Positions 1 through 12,058 of a stretch of 64,000 nt of DNA are shown in pieces. The notes below the pieces were generated by a model. That model was given only the letters and a program-made list of their open reading frames with translations, searched no databases and was not told the origin of the DNA. Source of the stretch: Planococcus citri (Eukaryota; Arthropoda; Insecta; Hemiptera; Pseudococcidae). The stretch's first letter is position 1. Each line of letters starts with the position of its first letter. The stretch is taken from positions 29,872,559 through 29,936,558 of the forward strand of contig NC_088680.1 of the NCBI RefSeq assembly GCF_950023065.1. The letters run 5' to 3'. The position numbers and the translations under genes were made by a program.

Positions 1-429
1 CCTGGGTCCATAATTGTACCTTCTCCTCTATCAATTCCTAAATTTTCAAAACTCAGTTCTCAACAAAGCGCAAAAAAATAATTTTGCACCCCCCCCCCCC
101 CTTACATAAAATTGACTTCAGGAAAAATTATCAAACTACGAGTTTTCTGATCAGTTTTTTTTTTAGAAAAATCAAAATGAAAAATTTCACCGAATTTTGC
201 AAGTCTAATTCCAGTGCTTTTGATACCTGATCATTTTTCATACTTATCATTTATCAAGCTTTCCAGGACATTAGTTCCTTGATCAGATTGCCTCTCCCCC
301 CTCAGCCAAAATTAAAAACGTACGGATTTTTGGAGAGTTGAAAATTCCAAATTTAAAAATAAAAAAAATCGGATAAAATCGTAAATTGCTTAAAGATACA
401 AAATGTATAAGTAGCTCTCGTAGCAAAAG
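1..429. other. AT-rich non-coding flank
   Basis: I see no gene here. The stretch is AT-rich, with a poly-C run near 90-102 and a short poly-T run near 155-165. It leads into the degenerate repeat that starts near 430. Confidence 0.5.
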
Positions 430-1790
430 CTGGACCTCTTGCCAATTTCTGGAAAAATAGCAATAGAGTGACTTGGGCAACTTTTGAATTTTGTGAGACT
501 TTTTGAATTTTTGCTGAAAGCTTTGTGAAACTTCTTCAGAATTTTTAGTAAGAAAGTGAGATCCTTTTGCAAACTTTGCAAATAAAAAATTGAGAGCTTT
601 AGGTAATTTTGAGTAAAAAAAAGCACGACTTCAATAATTTAGCAGAAAAAGAGAAGAAAAAGAAGAGGAGAAAGAAGAAAAACTATTTGAGAAAAAACTT
701 GGAAATTCCAACAGTTTTTGAAAAATGCAAGATTTTGACAATTTTATGGCAAAAGGTAGAGCTTTTGAGAAAAAGTGAGATCTTCTGACAATTTTAATGG
801 AAACTTTTTGGTAAAAACGTTTTCGGCAATTTGAGCAAAAAGTAAAACTTTGACAATTTTAGAAAAAGGCAGAGCTTTTTAGAAATTTTTGGGAAAAAAG
901 CGAAGCTTTCAACCAATTTTTTCAAAAAAAGTTCTTTTTTCAGGGTGTTTAACAAAATTTCAAAACGAAAAAGTAGGACTTGAGTAGGACTTTTAGCAGA
1001 ACTTTCAGCATGCCATTTTTGGAGCACTTATGGAATTTTTTAAGGGGGGGAAGGGGTCAAAATTTACATTCAAGTTTTAAGCCAAATTTTTGTAAAAAAA
1101 TGTTTGCTTTTCTGATGATTTCAAACACCTTATGATTTTATTTAAACAAGTAGACGCCAAAAATACAACGTTTCACTCCAATTTTTTGTTTTATTCTCTC
1201 CTTATCACTTTTTAAAAAGGGCAAAAGCTCTCAAAAATGTGTAATTCAAAATCTAAAAAAGTCGACAAATGAGCCTTTTTCTACAAAATTTGTTCAGAAT
1301 TCCAGAAAAGGGGAAAAATTGAATATTTGAAAAAATCTTATCGAAAAAAAAGTAGGACTTTTGGATAAAATTGTTAAAAAGTAGGATTTCAGTAGGACTA
1401 TTAAAAGGACTTTTGAGAAAAAGTATGACTTAAGAAGGACTAATAGGACCAGTAGGACCTGTTAGACACCTTGTTTTTGGAGCTTTTTGCAAGAAAAGCG
1501 GAAATGTTGAACAGTTTTTGGCAAAAAACGTGACTTTTTGGCAGTTTTGACAAAATGCGAGATTTTTTGATACTTATTTTTTGCAAAAAACAACTCCTTT
1601 GTCAATAATTTTAGCCAAAGGTAGGACATTTTAGTATTTTTCAACAAAAAGTGAGGCTTATTGAAAATTTTTGGTCAAAAGCAGGTGTTTATGGCAATTA
1701 TTGTCAAAAAGGTCATTTCTGACAAAAAAAGTGAGAGTTGAGGGCCAATTTTAGCAAAAAAAGGGACTTAAACATATTTTCCTTTTTTTT
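430..1790. repeat. degenerate low-complexity tandem repeat (gacttttTGGCAAtttt type)
   Basis: The same 30-45 base phrase recurs with heavy drift: a 'gcaaaaagtgagactttt' block followed by a 'ggcaattttgacaaaa' block. It is seen about every 40 bases from roughly 430 to 1790. The sequence is nearly all A, T and G on this strand. Open frames on the minus strand are rich in K, F, L and N because the repeat lacks stops there, so they are not genes. The same repeat family returns at 4820-5640 and, in the opposite orientation, at 56185-56560. Confidence 0.7.
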
Positions 1791-2024
1791 TCTCTCAAAA
1801 AAAGAAAAAAAATAGGCCATGATTTGGAAAAAATTAATTTTTGAAAATTAAAAAATGTGTAGCTTTAGAGGTCAAAATTTTGAAAAAGTAGGTAGGTAGA
1901 GGTACTTATTTAGTAACTTGGTTAAGACTTGAAAAGTACTTAGGTAGCCAAGTATAAGTTTAAAAATTGGGCTGTGGAAAAAATATTTTTTCAAGAAAAA
2001 TAAAATCGAAAAATTGCTACAATT

Positions 2025-2240
2025 TTCAAGAATATACGGTAATTTACCGTAATTATCAAAAAATATACGGTAATTTACCGTAATTAACGAAGCATATACG
2101 GTAATTCACCGCAATTACCGAAGAATACACGGTAATGTACCGTATTCACCCAAGAATATACGGTAATTACCAGTATTTTCCAGGTATATCACCGTAATGA
2201 CCGGTAAATAACCACTAATACCCCGCAAAATACAGTAAAT
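2025..2240. repeat. tandem array with palindromic core ACGGTAATTTACCGT
   Basis: About six head-to-tail units of 30-35 bases each carry the near-perfect palindrome tACGGTAATTTACCGTa, or a decayed version, separated by 'attaacgaagcat'-like spacers. The first two units are the most regular. Later units have substitutions such as TTCACCG and TGTACCG and the array fades out near 2240. No coding potential is seen. Confidence 0.8.
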
Positions 2241-4815
2241 TACTGAAATTACTCATTACTACTCTTCAAATGCTCCATAAAATCTGGAAAAACTACAAAA
2301 CCGCATACCTACCTCAGTCAAATTTGAAAACCCCTCCGTAATTAAATGTAAATTAGCTCGAAATTCCTGAAGGGGTTTTTTCAACGACTATTTCCTCTCT
2401 GCGAGATGATAAACTACCACGAGTAATTTCTCGTTTCTTCGCCACACCGCCGTTGCAAATTCACGAGGTCATAAATTCGGCGGTAAATCTTTAGGTAAAT
2501 TACGACGATAACTCGTACCATATTATAACAAATTCCCCGCGGAATCGAGGTAAATTTTCGGCGAAAAAATGTGTCTATATATAGACCAGTAGGTACCGGC
2601 ACCGGTACGCCTTCGAGGAAAATCTGAATAACCCAAAGGTCGAACCACACCATCAACCAATGTGGGAAAAATTTCCATTAAAAAAAATTACTCCCCGAAT
2701 GGAAATACGACCGGCGCGAAAATTTGGCTGTCTTCCAATCTAGTGAAAATTCTACGTGAAGCGTATGGTACATGCTGGTGATGGTGGTGGTGGTGAAACG
2801 TGCATTATCATAAAAAAAGGTACATTTGCTGCGGTACGATTTATTTAACAGTACTTCCTGAGTTGTGTGTTGGTGCTGGTGGTCTGTTTCGTGGCATTTT
2901 GCGTGTATGTACTCGTATACTTTGAATCAATACGCAGCTACAACACGAGAATACTATTTACCATAAATTATAAATCGCACTTTGAGTAAATTTACAAGGG
3001 CGTGATTGCATTATATCTTCTTCTTTCTCTTACTTCTTCTTTTTTTTTTTTTTTGGAAAAAATCTCATCCTAACGAATTTTCTATAAGGTCGTTTTTCAA
3101 ACTCGTGAAAAAGAATACTCGTGTACCATTTAAGGGAAAAAGGACAATTTTGATACGGTCTAAAGCGCATTCAGCAGTAGGCCGAGTTACTTTGCCACGT
3201 ACAATAGAATAACAAGAGGAAAATGTGTAGAATTCCTCGTAGTCGTATGATTAATGTATTCGAGAAAATGTACAACCTTCCCTTCTAATTCACTCTACTA
3301 GTTACGGAGCGGAGTTGCTTTTCAAAAGTGTGCAATCAAAGCACACGCAGACGGTATAGCCATTTGCATGTAATTACTCGCGTTCCATAGCGAAAAATTT
3401 TAATTAACGAGATCTTTAAGCCAGACTGTTATGTAAATACTCCCTCTCAACTCGGATGCATCCGATACCACAGAAGTTTTTTCTCTACTTAATTGATAAA
3501 ATTTGCATTTTTTTTCTGGGGTTATAATCGTTTAAAATTTGGTAAAAATTTTCCACGACCTTGAACTAAATTCGTGTAAAAATTCAAGAGGATGTAGTGA
3601 GTAAAAAAAGACCGCTAAGCTGTTAATATATTATCTATCTCCGCGTCTCTGGAGTATTGCAACGAGATAATGCGCCAGCGCCCAGCGCACCGCCACCGGC
3701 TCTGAATTACAAATGTTATCAAATTTACATAATTTCACTATTTTTAACATTTCTCGTGTAAAACTGATTAATTGACTACGTGCCACGTTAAACGTTAATT
3801 AGACGCGAATTGCATCAGTTCGCACGAACCAACCCCCGAGTTCGCATTTGATTATTTATAGCCACGAATGCTCCAAATATACTACCCACCCACCTGAAAA
3901 GTGTTGTAATTTTATGGCGAGGTAATAAAACGAATAAAAATTCAGGAAAGAGATCGTCGTTCGCTGATGGCTGATTTATAGGTAGAATATCTACGCAGAA
4001 TTATTAGGTAAATCACCGCGATATTAAATGGTGTTAGACGTGTTCGAAATTAGATGATGATAAATTATTGCACGGGGACTTGGACGAGAGAGAAATAAGT
4101 TTACAGCACCTTTGGTCGTAGAATGAGGAAAAAATACATGTCGTTCCAAATTCTGGAACAAGTATTCATTGGAATACGTCAAGCAAGAGCATAGTTTTCT
4201 CTTATCAAAGTTATCTTAAATTTTATCCAAAGCAGAGAGTTAAAAATGACTCAAATCATAAAAATTCCTTTCAAACTTCATTTCAAAAAAAGGTTGAAAA
4301 TAATTAGGTAGACGATGACATCTTGAAAAGTTCAAGTCTTAGACTTAGTTCTAAAGTAGAGCCTACTTCAATAAACTGAAGAAATTTCCAGTTTTTGATC
4401 ATCAATTTTGCATGGATTGCTCTCGCTGGGTAAGTTGGGGAATCATTGTCATTCTCCTCGATATTTGAAGCCGGTGTTTTGAATTGCTTTGAAGGAGGAT
4501 CCAAAAATATTTTTTGAAAATTTTGAAAGCTTCAAGTTGAACTTTTTTTGAAACAAAAGCTCAATTTTCAAATGTGAGCAAAGTCTGGGAATCCAACTTG
4601 AAGATTTGGGGAAAATTCAATGCGTAGCTACACCTTTCATGAGTTTTGATCAGGAATCGAACTCAATTTTCTCCAAAAAAAAGTAGCTTCAAATACTTAG
4701 TTACCAAACCAGCTGGAAAAAGTAACCAAAAAAGTGACAAAACGTGTTTAAAACATTTAGATGCAGAGAAAAAATCACGCCCCCCCCCTCCAAAAAAACA
4801 ACACAGAACATTATA
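2241..4815. other. non-coding, mostly single-copy-looking sequence
   Basis: No supported gene. The part from 2300 to 4150 has a richer base mix with CG-containing words and looks single-copy, unlike the flanking A/T phrase repeats. A GGT-rich stretch lies near 2770-2795 and a pyrimidine run near 3018-3052. The short open frame at 3006-3212 begins in that pyrimidine run and shows no domain. Confidence 0.4.
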
Positions 4816-4819
4816 AATT

Positions 4820-5640
4820 AAAATGTTTTGGTTTTTAATTTTGAAAGTTCAACTTTTCGATAAAAAAGCAAGACTTTTTGGCAATTATTGAAAACTAAAT
4901 GAAAATTCATGCAGCTTCTGGCAAAAAAACCTGTTTTTTGGCAAGAAGCGAGACTGACAGTTTCAACACAAAACCAAGGGATTTTTTGATAATTTCTGGC
5001 GAAGAAGCAAGACTTTTTGGATAAATAATGTTTGAAAACACTTTCTGAATTTTTTTTTGCAGAACAACGACAATTTTTGACAAAAAATAAGACATTGACA
5101 ATTTCAGTCAAAAACACGACTTTTTTGGGGGAATTATTGGTAAAAAAAAAGTGATACTTTTTGAAAATTTTTGACAAAAAAGTGATACTTTTTGGCGATT
5201 TTCAGCGAAAAAAAGCGAAACTTTTAGATAATTATTGGTAAAAACATAAAGATCTTTAGCAAATTTTTTAAAACCGAGAATTTAAGGTCAATAATGAAAA
5301 GTTTGGCAATTTCAACAAAAATCAGAGATTTTTTTGAAATTGTTAGCAAAGAAATGTATTTTTTTACCATCATTTTTGAAAAAGCGAAAATTTTTGACAA
5401 TTTTTGGCGAAAAGCAACACTGACAATTTTAGCAAAGAGCAATAAATTGGCAAAAAATAATATTTTTTTGCAATTTTTGTCGAAAAAGTGAGACTTTTTC
5501 AATTTCTTGATTAAAAAGGGTGAATTTTTGACACCTTTTAACTAGTAAAACAACGAAACTTTTGGGTAATTTTTAGAAAAAAATCAAGAATTGAGAATTT
5601 TTTATGATAAATCAACAATTTTTTAAGAGGCACGCTCCCT
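4820..5640. repeat. second block of the degenerate 'gacttttTGGCAAtttt' repeat
   Basis: Same phrase as at 430-1790: 'gcaaaaagcgagactttttggcaatttt' variants repeat about every 40 bases. The overlapping open frames on both strands (for example 4818-5177 minus and 5294-5491 plus) simply read through the repeat and have no recognisable domain. Confidence 0.65.
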
Positions 5641-6560
5641 CCCTCAATTTTGGTCAAATTGTTGAAAATTCACAAGATCAAATATAATTTCAAATTTATT
5701 CTTATTTTTCTGGTACAAGCTATCGCGCCCTACAATGCTTCAAATAAACTTCAAAAAATGAAAAATTCAAATGACCCGTGGTTTGTTGATTTTTCACAGG
5801 TACGGATTTCGAATTTCTGTACTGAATTTTCTAATACTATCCACGCAGGCCTCACAATTCAGTCTTTAAATTTAAAAAGAATTGAACAATTTGAGTAATC
5901 TACGGTTTGTTGAATTTGTTAAAGACACCGATCTAGAGTTTGAACTTGATTTTTTGATAGGAGCTCCCTTGGCTCTACAATGGGTCCCTTTAAATCCAAA
6001 AATATAAAAAGAGTTATTGGGATTTTCAAGGAGCTTATCTTGAATTTTACCTCTGTTTTTTGAAAGGAGCCTTCTAAGCTCCACAATAAGCCCTCAAATT
6101 TCGAAAAAAACAAAAATTAAAAATTCGTGTGACCGGTGATCTTTTTGGTTTTTAAAGATGCTGATTTATAATATTCTAGATTACTTTTCAGATACGAAGT
6201 CCCTGACATTCACAATAAGTCTTTAAAACTTGAAAAAATTAAACATCTATGTAATCTGCATAAATGGTTTTCTTGGTTTTTAAGGTGCTGATTTGGAACT
6301 TCGGGTTACTTTTCAGATGAGAACCTCCCAAGTCCCACAATTAGCTATCAAAATTCATGAAATTTACAAATCCTCACGACCTACGAAAATTTTCTAGATA
6401 CGCGCCCCAAACACTCCATCAAATAAGCCTTTTTAATTTCAAAAGAAAAAAAAATCAAAATCCTTGAGACCTACTGTAGGTTTTCAGAAATGTTAATGTT
6501 AAATTTCAACTCAGGGACTTTCAGCCCAAAAAACGCATCCTGGTCAAAATAATCTTTCCT
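5640..6560. repeat. degenerate ~125-bp tandem repeat, about six units
   Basis: A landmark phrase 'cacaataagcctttaaatt' or a close variant recurs near 5725, 5855, 5978, 6083, 6210 and 6337, giving a period of roughly 105-130 bases. Between landmarks the units share 'gacctacggtttgttgg', 'ttaaagatgctgattt' and 'ttacttttcagatacgag' motifs. Divergence between units is high, so the array is old. It follows the low-complexity block at 4820-5640 directly. Confidence 0.6.
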
Positions 6561-9500
6561 TCAGAAATTTCAAATTCAACTCCTCATTTGGTTATTAAAA
6601 TTTAATTTCCGGACTTGAAATGTCCATCTCTTGATTCGATTTCTCAATTTTTTTCAACATCTAGCTCTTAGTTAATTTTAAAGGCGGCAGTTCAACTAAG
6701 AAGACACCATCATATTTCAAAAATAAATATTAAAAGGAAACATTCAAAATGAAGTGAATGAGATTATGATCAAACCTGAAACCACTGCTGTTTACCAAGT
6801 TTATTCAACAATGATTAATTAGTTAGGTACGTGTTTTTCTTTCGATTGACTCTTCAGTTTATCCAAAAAACAAACTAATTTTCACCCACTGCCAAGACTA
6901 AAATTACCATAAATCACGATTAATTATTATCGACAAACAAACGAATATAAATTCACCCTTTATAGCTTTTTCGAAACAGAATATTATTATTTTTTCAATT
7001 TCCACTGCTAAAAATAGTCTCGAGGTGTTTTCCCATATCAATCAATTCGCTAAAATAGGCACATATCTCTTATGCTAAGAAACGTTGATTAAAACTTCAT
7101 TTTCATAAGTAAATGCTTTCTATTCAACTGTCAACTTTTGTAACACCTTTAACGAAACCGCGTGACAATTACGAGCTTTCATATAATAAGATAAATACAT
7201 ATCATTTACCTCAAATCGAGCCAAGATACTCTAGAAATTTAAAACTTTTCACGTCGCTAAAAAGCATACCTATTTTAACCCAGTTCGTTGAAAACTGACA
7301 TTTTCAAACAGCCTATAAAAAAATAACGAAAATAAAAAACTCCATTTCTTTACACAAACAAGATTTAATTGGTACAGCAATGCGGCAAAACAAAAGCCAG
7401 GTAAAGAAGAGTGAGCAACAGCGTCGAAAAAAAAACGTCAAAATTGTCATTATTTTGGAACGTTTTGACATATATAGGAAGAGCTGTTTCATTAAAAATT
7501 TATATCATTTGGAATTCATTCACACGAAGGGGAAAAAATATTCAGGTTTGTTTGAAAATGGAGAAAATTTTCAATACCAGAATATCGTTATACGTTACGT
7601 CTCGAAACTCGAGTAATTTGAACTCGCAGTAGATGTATAAAATTTCACATTATAATAAGTAATAACTCACTCTTGAGCAAAATTTCCCTCTTTCGTTTTT
7701 ATTTTTATCAGGAAAAAATTTTTTTACGCGTTGTGATTTATACTCGTGCTATACGAATTTTCGTTCTTGATTCGACGATCTCTCTCCTCTACACACGAAA
7801 GGAGTTTAATATATTCGCGAATGAAATATTCGATGCAATTTATTTTTACAATAAGTATTTTCCTTATATGGGTATCTCTCGAGTTCAACAGTAGTGGTTT
7901 AATTTCGTAAGGCTGGCTTTATTTTTCAACAAAATTGTGCCCATTTTACGTCTTATAATAGTCGATATAGTGGACACGTTTATCGTTCAAATTGAACGTC
8001 TTATCGTAATTATACACCGAGCAGGGCAAATTCTTAATCCTTAATTCGATATCTCGGCATTCGCGGCGAACAAATTTGCCGCGGTGATGTTTCAAACTAT
8101 ACGAAGGGTAATTTTGGTAAATAGCTCGAGTATCGAAGCAAGAAGTTTTCTACAGATGGCTCGACTTGCGGTTTCATTCGACTGAAACAAGTTTTATTTG
8201 TAGCTTTATACGTTGGCAAGTGGTTTTCTCGGTTTATCATACCATTTTGTCCGTCCTCTAAGGTTTTCCAAAATCCTACCGAATAATAAAATTCAATTTC
8301 GACAACGAGACTTGGTACGATGGCTAAAAGAAAAATGCGCTTTTAAAAAGATACATAAAAAAGTACTATAAACCAAACGTCAATAAAGGGTAATAAAAAT
8401 AGAAAAGCCTTTATCAATTTTTGCCTGAAAAAAAAACTAACATTTCGTCAAAGTTTAAATCTCAACATTTGCCCCTCTTTCTCATACTATGTATATTTTC
8501 ACCGTTGATATAAATTTCCAAAGGATTTTTTCTTCTCCTTTGCGAAATAAAAAGGAGGAAACTCGCATTTACATTCTTATACTCTTGTATACTAATGTCT
8601 CGAAGAATTTAAACTTTTTATAGCGCATATTTCAAAGTTAAATTTAAAACACGATTCTCGCATGGTTGAATATTTTCACATTTTAAAAAATGACGTGTTA
8701 GCAGTGAAAAAATTTTATACTTTAAATATATTAACTCGGCTGTGAGAACTTTTGGGGCAAAAAATTTAATAAAAAGAGTCGTTTTACCGGCCATATTTTA
8801 TTCATTGTGAGAATAGCTGGTATATGATGAAAATATGCCAAACTTCCGGATAAAATGAATTTTAAATTTGCTAAAAATTAAATATAGCTCGTCGTTCAAA
8901 TTGTCGCGAGATTTTACCAGCTTTTCATGGAATAAAACACGATGAGATTTTCGCAAGAAGGGAAAAAGTGGCACGAATGGATGAACTAGGACGATTATGA
9001 TTGTTTACCTACATTCAACTCGTAGGCTTTCCAATGCACCGAATATGTTCAACACAATAGAATAAAATTGACTTGATTTGAAAACGGTCTCATAGGTGAT
9101 CACTGATCAGTGATCAACTACGGAACCTGTCGGCCTCTCAATCATCAACTAAAGCCATTTTTCTAGTTTTACTACATCATGGAAACTCACACGGGTGTCC
9201 CATAAAAAAAAGGAGCGACCTGGTCAAAAATTGTGACTCTAACAAAGATTTAAATCTAAAATCGTCTAAAAATTGTGTAGATAGATGGAAAAATCATTAG
9301 ATGACTTTATTCCAAGAAAGGTTGTTTTATGTTGCATTTCAACTCTCAACTTAAAATTCCAAAAAATGCAGCTGCTCAACTGCACATTTCGAGATTTTGA
9401 GGTCATTTTATAAAATAATTCAGGCCCTCAAATAACCCTTTTTCACTCATGTTGAAAAATGAGCTTTATTTATTTATTTAACAGAAAAATTGTTATAATA

Positions 9501-11075
9501 ATCTTTAAAAAATTTATGTAAAAAAAATTTTAAAAATTGAAATCCATATCACAGAAAAGTTCTTGAATTTTGAAAAAAACACAGAGATTTGATCTTTTAG
9601 TCATTTTTAACGTTTTTTGCAAAAATTCACTTCGTAGTACAAGTTCATACCCCAACAAAATCACCCCCTCGAATACTCGTATCTCCAAACTCAAACTCAG
9701 TCCATAACTTGAGAAAAAAATTACAATCAAAACGCAATCAACACCACCAATACGAATATTTTTTTTAGTCCAAATCGTACAAAATCCATCACTGTCATCG
9801 GCTTATAGTGAATAATTTTTCAACGCTTTGTAAATAATTCCAACTTTTTAATCTATTGTAAACTTTTCTATAAATCCATGTCGCGCTATTTTCAAATAAT
9901 TCGCCATCTTGACAACGAGCGACAAAACTTCGGCGTAGATTACATGAAACGGGCCAAGTGGTGCACTTGAGAAGAAAATTTCTCAAAAACTTTCATTGTA
10001 GCGCGTTTTTAAGCGAACAATTTTCTATACTCATTTTTATAAAGTTGAAAGTCTTTCGACGAATGAATTTTTAATTAGATCGTCTAATTTAGAGGGAGAA
10101 AAAAACTCAACTATTGAGCGTTTATACCGAACTCAGCTTGTTTGTATAGCCTTTTTCGCGAGAAACTTTTCAATACGCTTTTATCTTGCGTAATGTTAAA
10201 TATATTAAAATTTTAATCTAATAACTGCGGAAAGTAAATTTTGTCAAAGCGAATCGTTTCAAAATTACTTATTGATTTTCAACTTCATCGACACAATAGA
10301 TCTAGAGAAGTTTATTCTTTATACAATGCGTTTAAAAATTTGCCAATCGAGAATTGAAATTTCTTTATCAGTGAGTTTTTGTTATTTTCGAACTAAGTTT
10401 CAATATCTATCTGATTCTGAACACGATGAAGTGATGTTCAAAACTACCTACCTAACAAGTAACTGGAGTATATGAGTTGACCCGGAAATAGATCTCAAAC
10501 TCGACAAATGTATCCTTATAAATGTACAAAGAATTATGGACCAAACATGAAGTAGATATCGATATCATTAGGAGAATTATTTTAAAAAATTAGTCCCAAG
10601 AGACAATCTTTAGAGAAAAATAAAAACTGCGAACGAAGCAATGAAAGACAAAATCCGCTTATCAGCTACGACGAACAGTAAAATGAAAATGCTTGAAAAT
10701 TTTTATAGGCATACCTATCTATCTGAGTATTTAGTCTAAATTTTAACCTGAAAATATTATGTAGGTATTTATTGGATTGACGTCTGAGAAAATCTCAATT
10801 TTGCCAGCAGAGCACGACATGCACTTTTCTCAAAGTCGAATATTTTTATTCAACTACTTATTTTATTAATTAAGATTCAAGTAATTAATTCAAATTTCAA
10901 ACATTTGATAGCAACGATAATTAACATTTCACAATTCCATACTGAGACACTGATGATGAAACAATGTCCATTCAAAAAGATCAAAGTTTGTAGTAGGCTA
11001 ATCAGAAAATTTAAAAAAATAATTATATTTTTGGTTCAACGTTTTGAGTATTGTTAATAGGCAACACTGCTCAAC
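6561..11075. other. non-coding region, no gene seen
   Basis: AT-rich sequence with many short frames, none longer than about 80 codons and none with a domain or convincing splice sites. The stretch 6900-9000 is single-copy in appearance. A perfect 20-bp palindrome lies at 9097-9116 and is listed separately. Confidence 0.4.
9097..9116. repeat. perfect 20-bp palindrome
   Basis: The 20 bases TGATCACTGATCAGTGATCA read the same on both strands. The word TGATCA appears at both ends. It could be a protein-binding site or chance; nothing around it helps to decide. Confidence 0.6.
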
Positions 11076-11084
11076 GAGTGAAAC

Positions 11085-12049
11085 CTTAGAACATATAGTA
11101 TTAACATAGAAGGCTCATTCGCTATCCCACTGTACAGGATCTTGTTGCGGAACATTTCCTCGCGAATGTGGTGGAAAAGTCCAATCATCACCGTGGTTTT
11201 TTTGTGTTTAAATAGAATTTACTCGAAATTTTGATCGAGGACATAGATATTTGAGGTGAGAAAAATAATCTACGTTAAATTCTGTACAAGGTGATGTAGG
11301 TTTGAAAGTTGTCCGAGTGATAGAAAAAAAGTTATGAAAGCTCAAAGTTGTAAAACCCTTGGAAAAGAATTGTTTTTTTCATGTTTAAATGCAATTTACT
11401 CAAAATTTTGATCGAGGACGTAGGTTTTTGAAGTAGGGAAAATGATCTACGTTAATTTATCTACAAGATGGAGTTTATTTGAAAATCATCGGCCTCATAG
11501 AAAAAAAGTTACGAGAGCTTAAAGTTGTAAAAAAAAATACGAAAAAACAGTTTCTTCAGTAGTTTTACGACTTTAAGCTCTCGTAACTTTTTTTCTATGG
11601 GGCCGATGATTTTCAAAAAAACTCCATCTTGTAGATAAATTAACGTAGATCATTTTCCCTACCTCAAAAACCTACGTCCTCGATCAAAATTTTGAGTAAA
11701 TTGTATTTAACTACAAAAAAAAACACGAAAAAACGGTTTTTTAAAATAGTTTTACAACTTTGAGCTTTCGTAACTTTTTTTCTATAGCGCGGATAACATT
11801 CAAACCTACTTCATCTTGTAGAGAATTTAACGTAGATTATTTTTCTTACCTCAAACACCTATGTCCTAGATCAAAATTTCGAGTAATTTTCATAAAAACA
11901 ATTAAAGTCGATGCATCAGGGACAACCATGTGGATATCAATAGCTGAAGCGGGGTAGTGAAACTCTTCGTCAGACTTTTCTCCCACATTAATGTTCCTCG
12001 ACTTATATCATCACAATGAGCCTTCTATGTTAATACTATATGTTCTAAG
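11085..12049. mobile_element. foldback (long inverted repeat) transposon, non-autonomous, with 9-bp target duplication
   Basis: The element starts with CTTAGAACATATAGTATTAA and ends with its complement (TAATACTATATGTTCTAAG). It is flanked by identical 9-bp copies of GAGTGAAAC at 11076-11084 and 12050-12058. The two halves are inverted copies over most of their length, meeting near 11550-11565. Each half contains two direct units of about 190 bp, marked by 'tttgatcgaggac', 'aatctacgtta' and 'aaaaaaagttatgaaagct'. The outermost subterminal parts have drifted more. No transposase frame is present. A 9-bp duplication with long inverted arms points to a Mutator-like (MULE) or similar DNA transposon. 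Shifting the boundary by one base gives a one-base longer terminal repeat but only a 7-bp duplication. Confidence 0.88.
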
Positions 12050-12058
12050 GAGTGAAAC

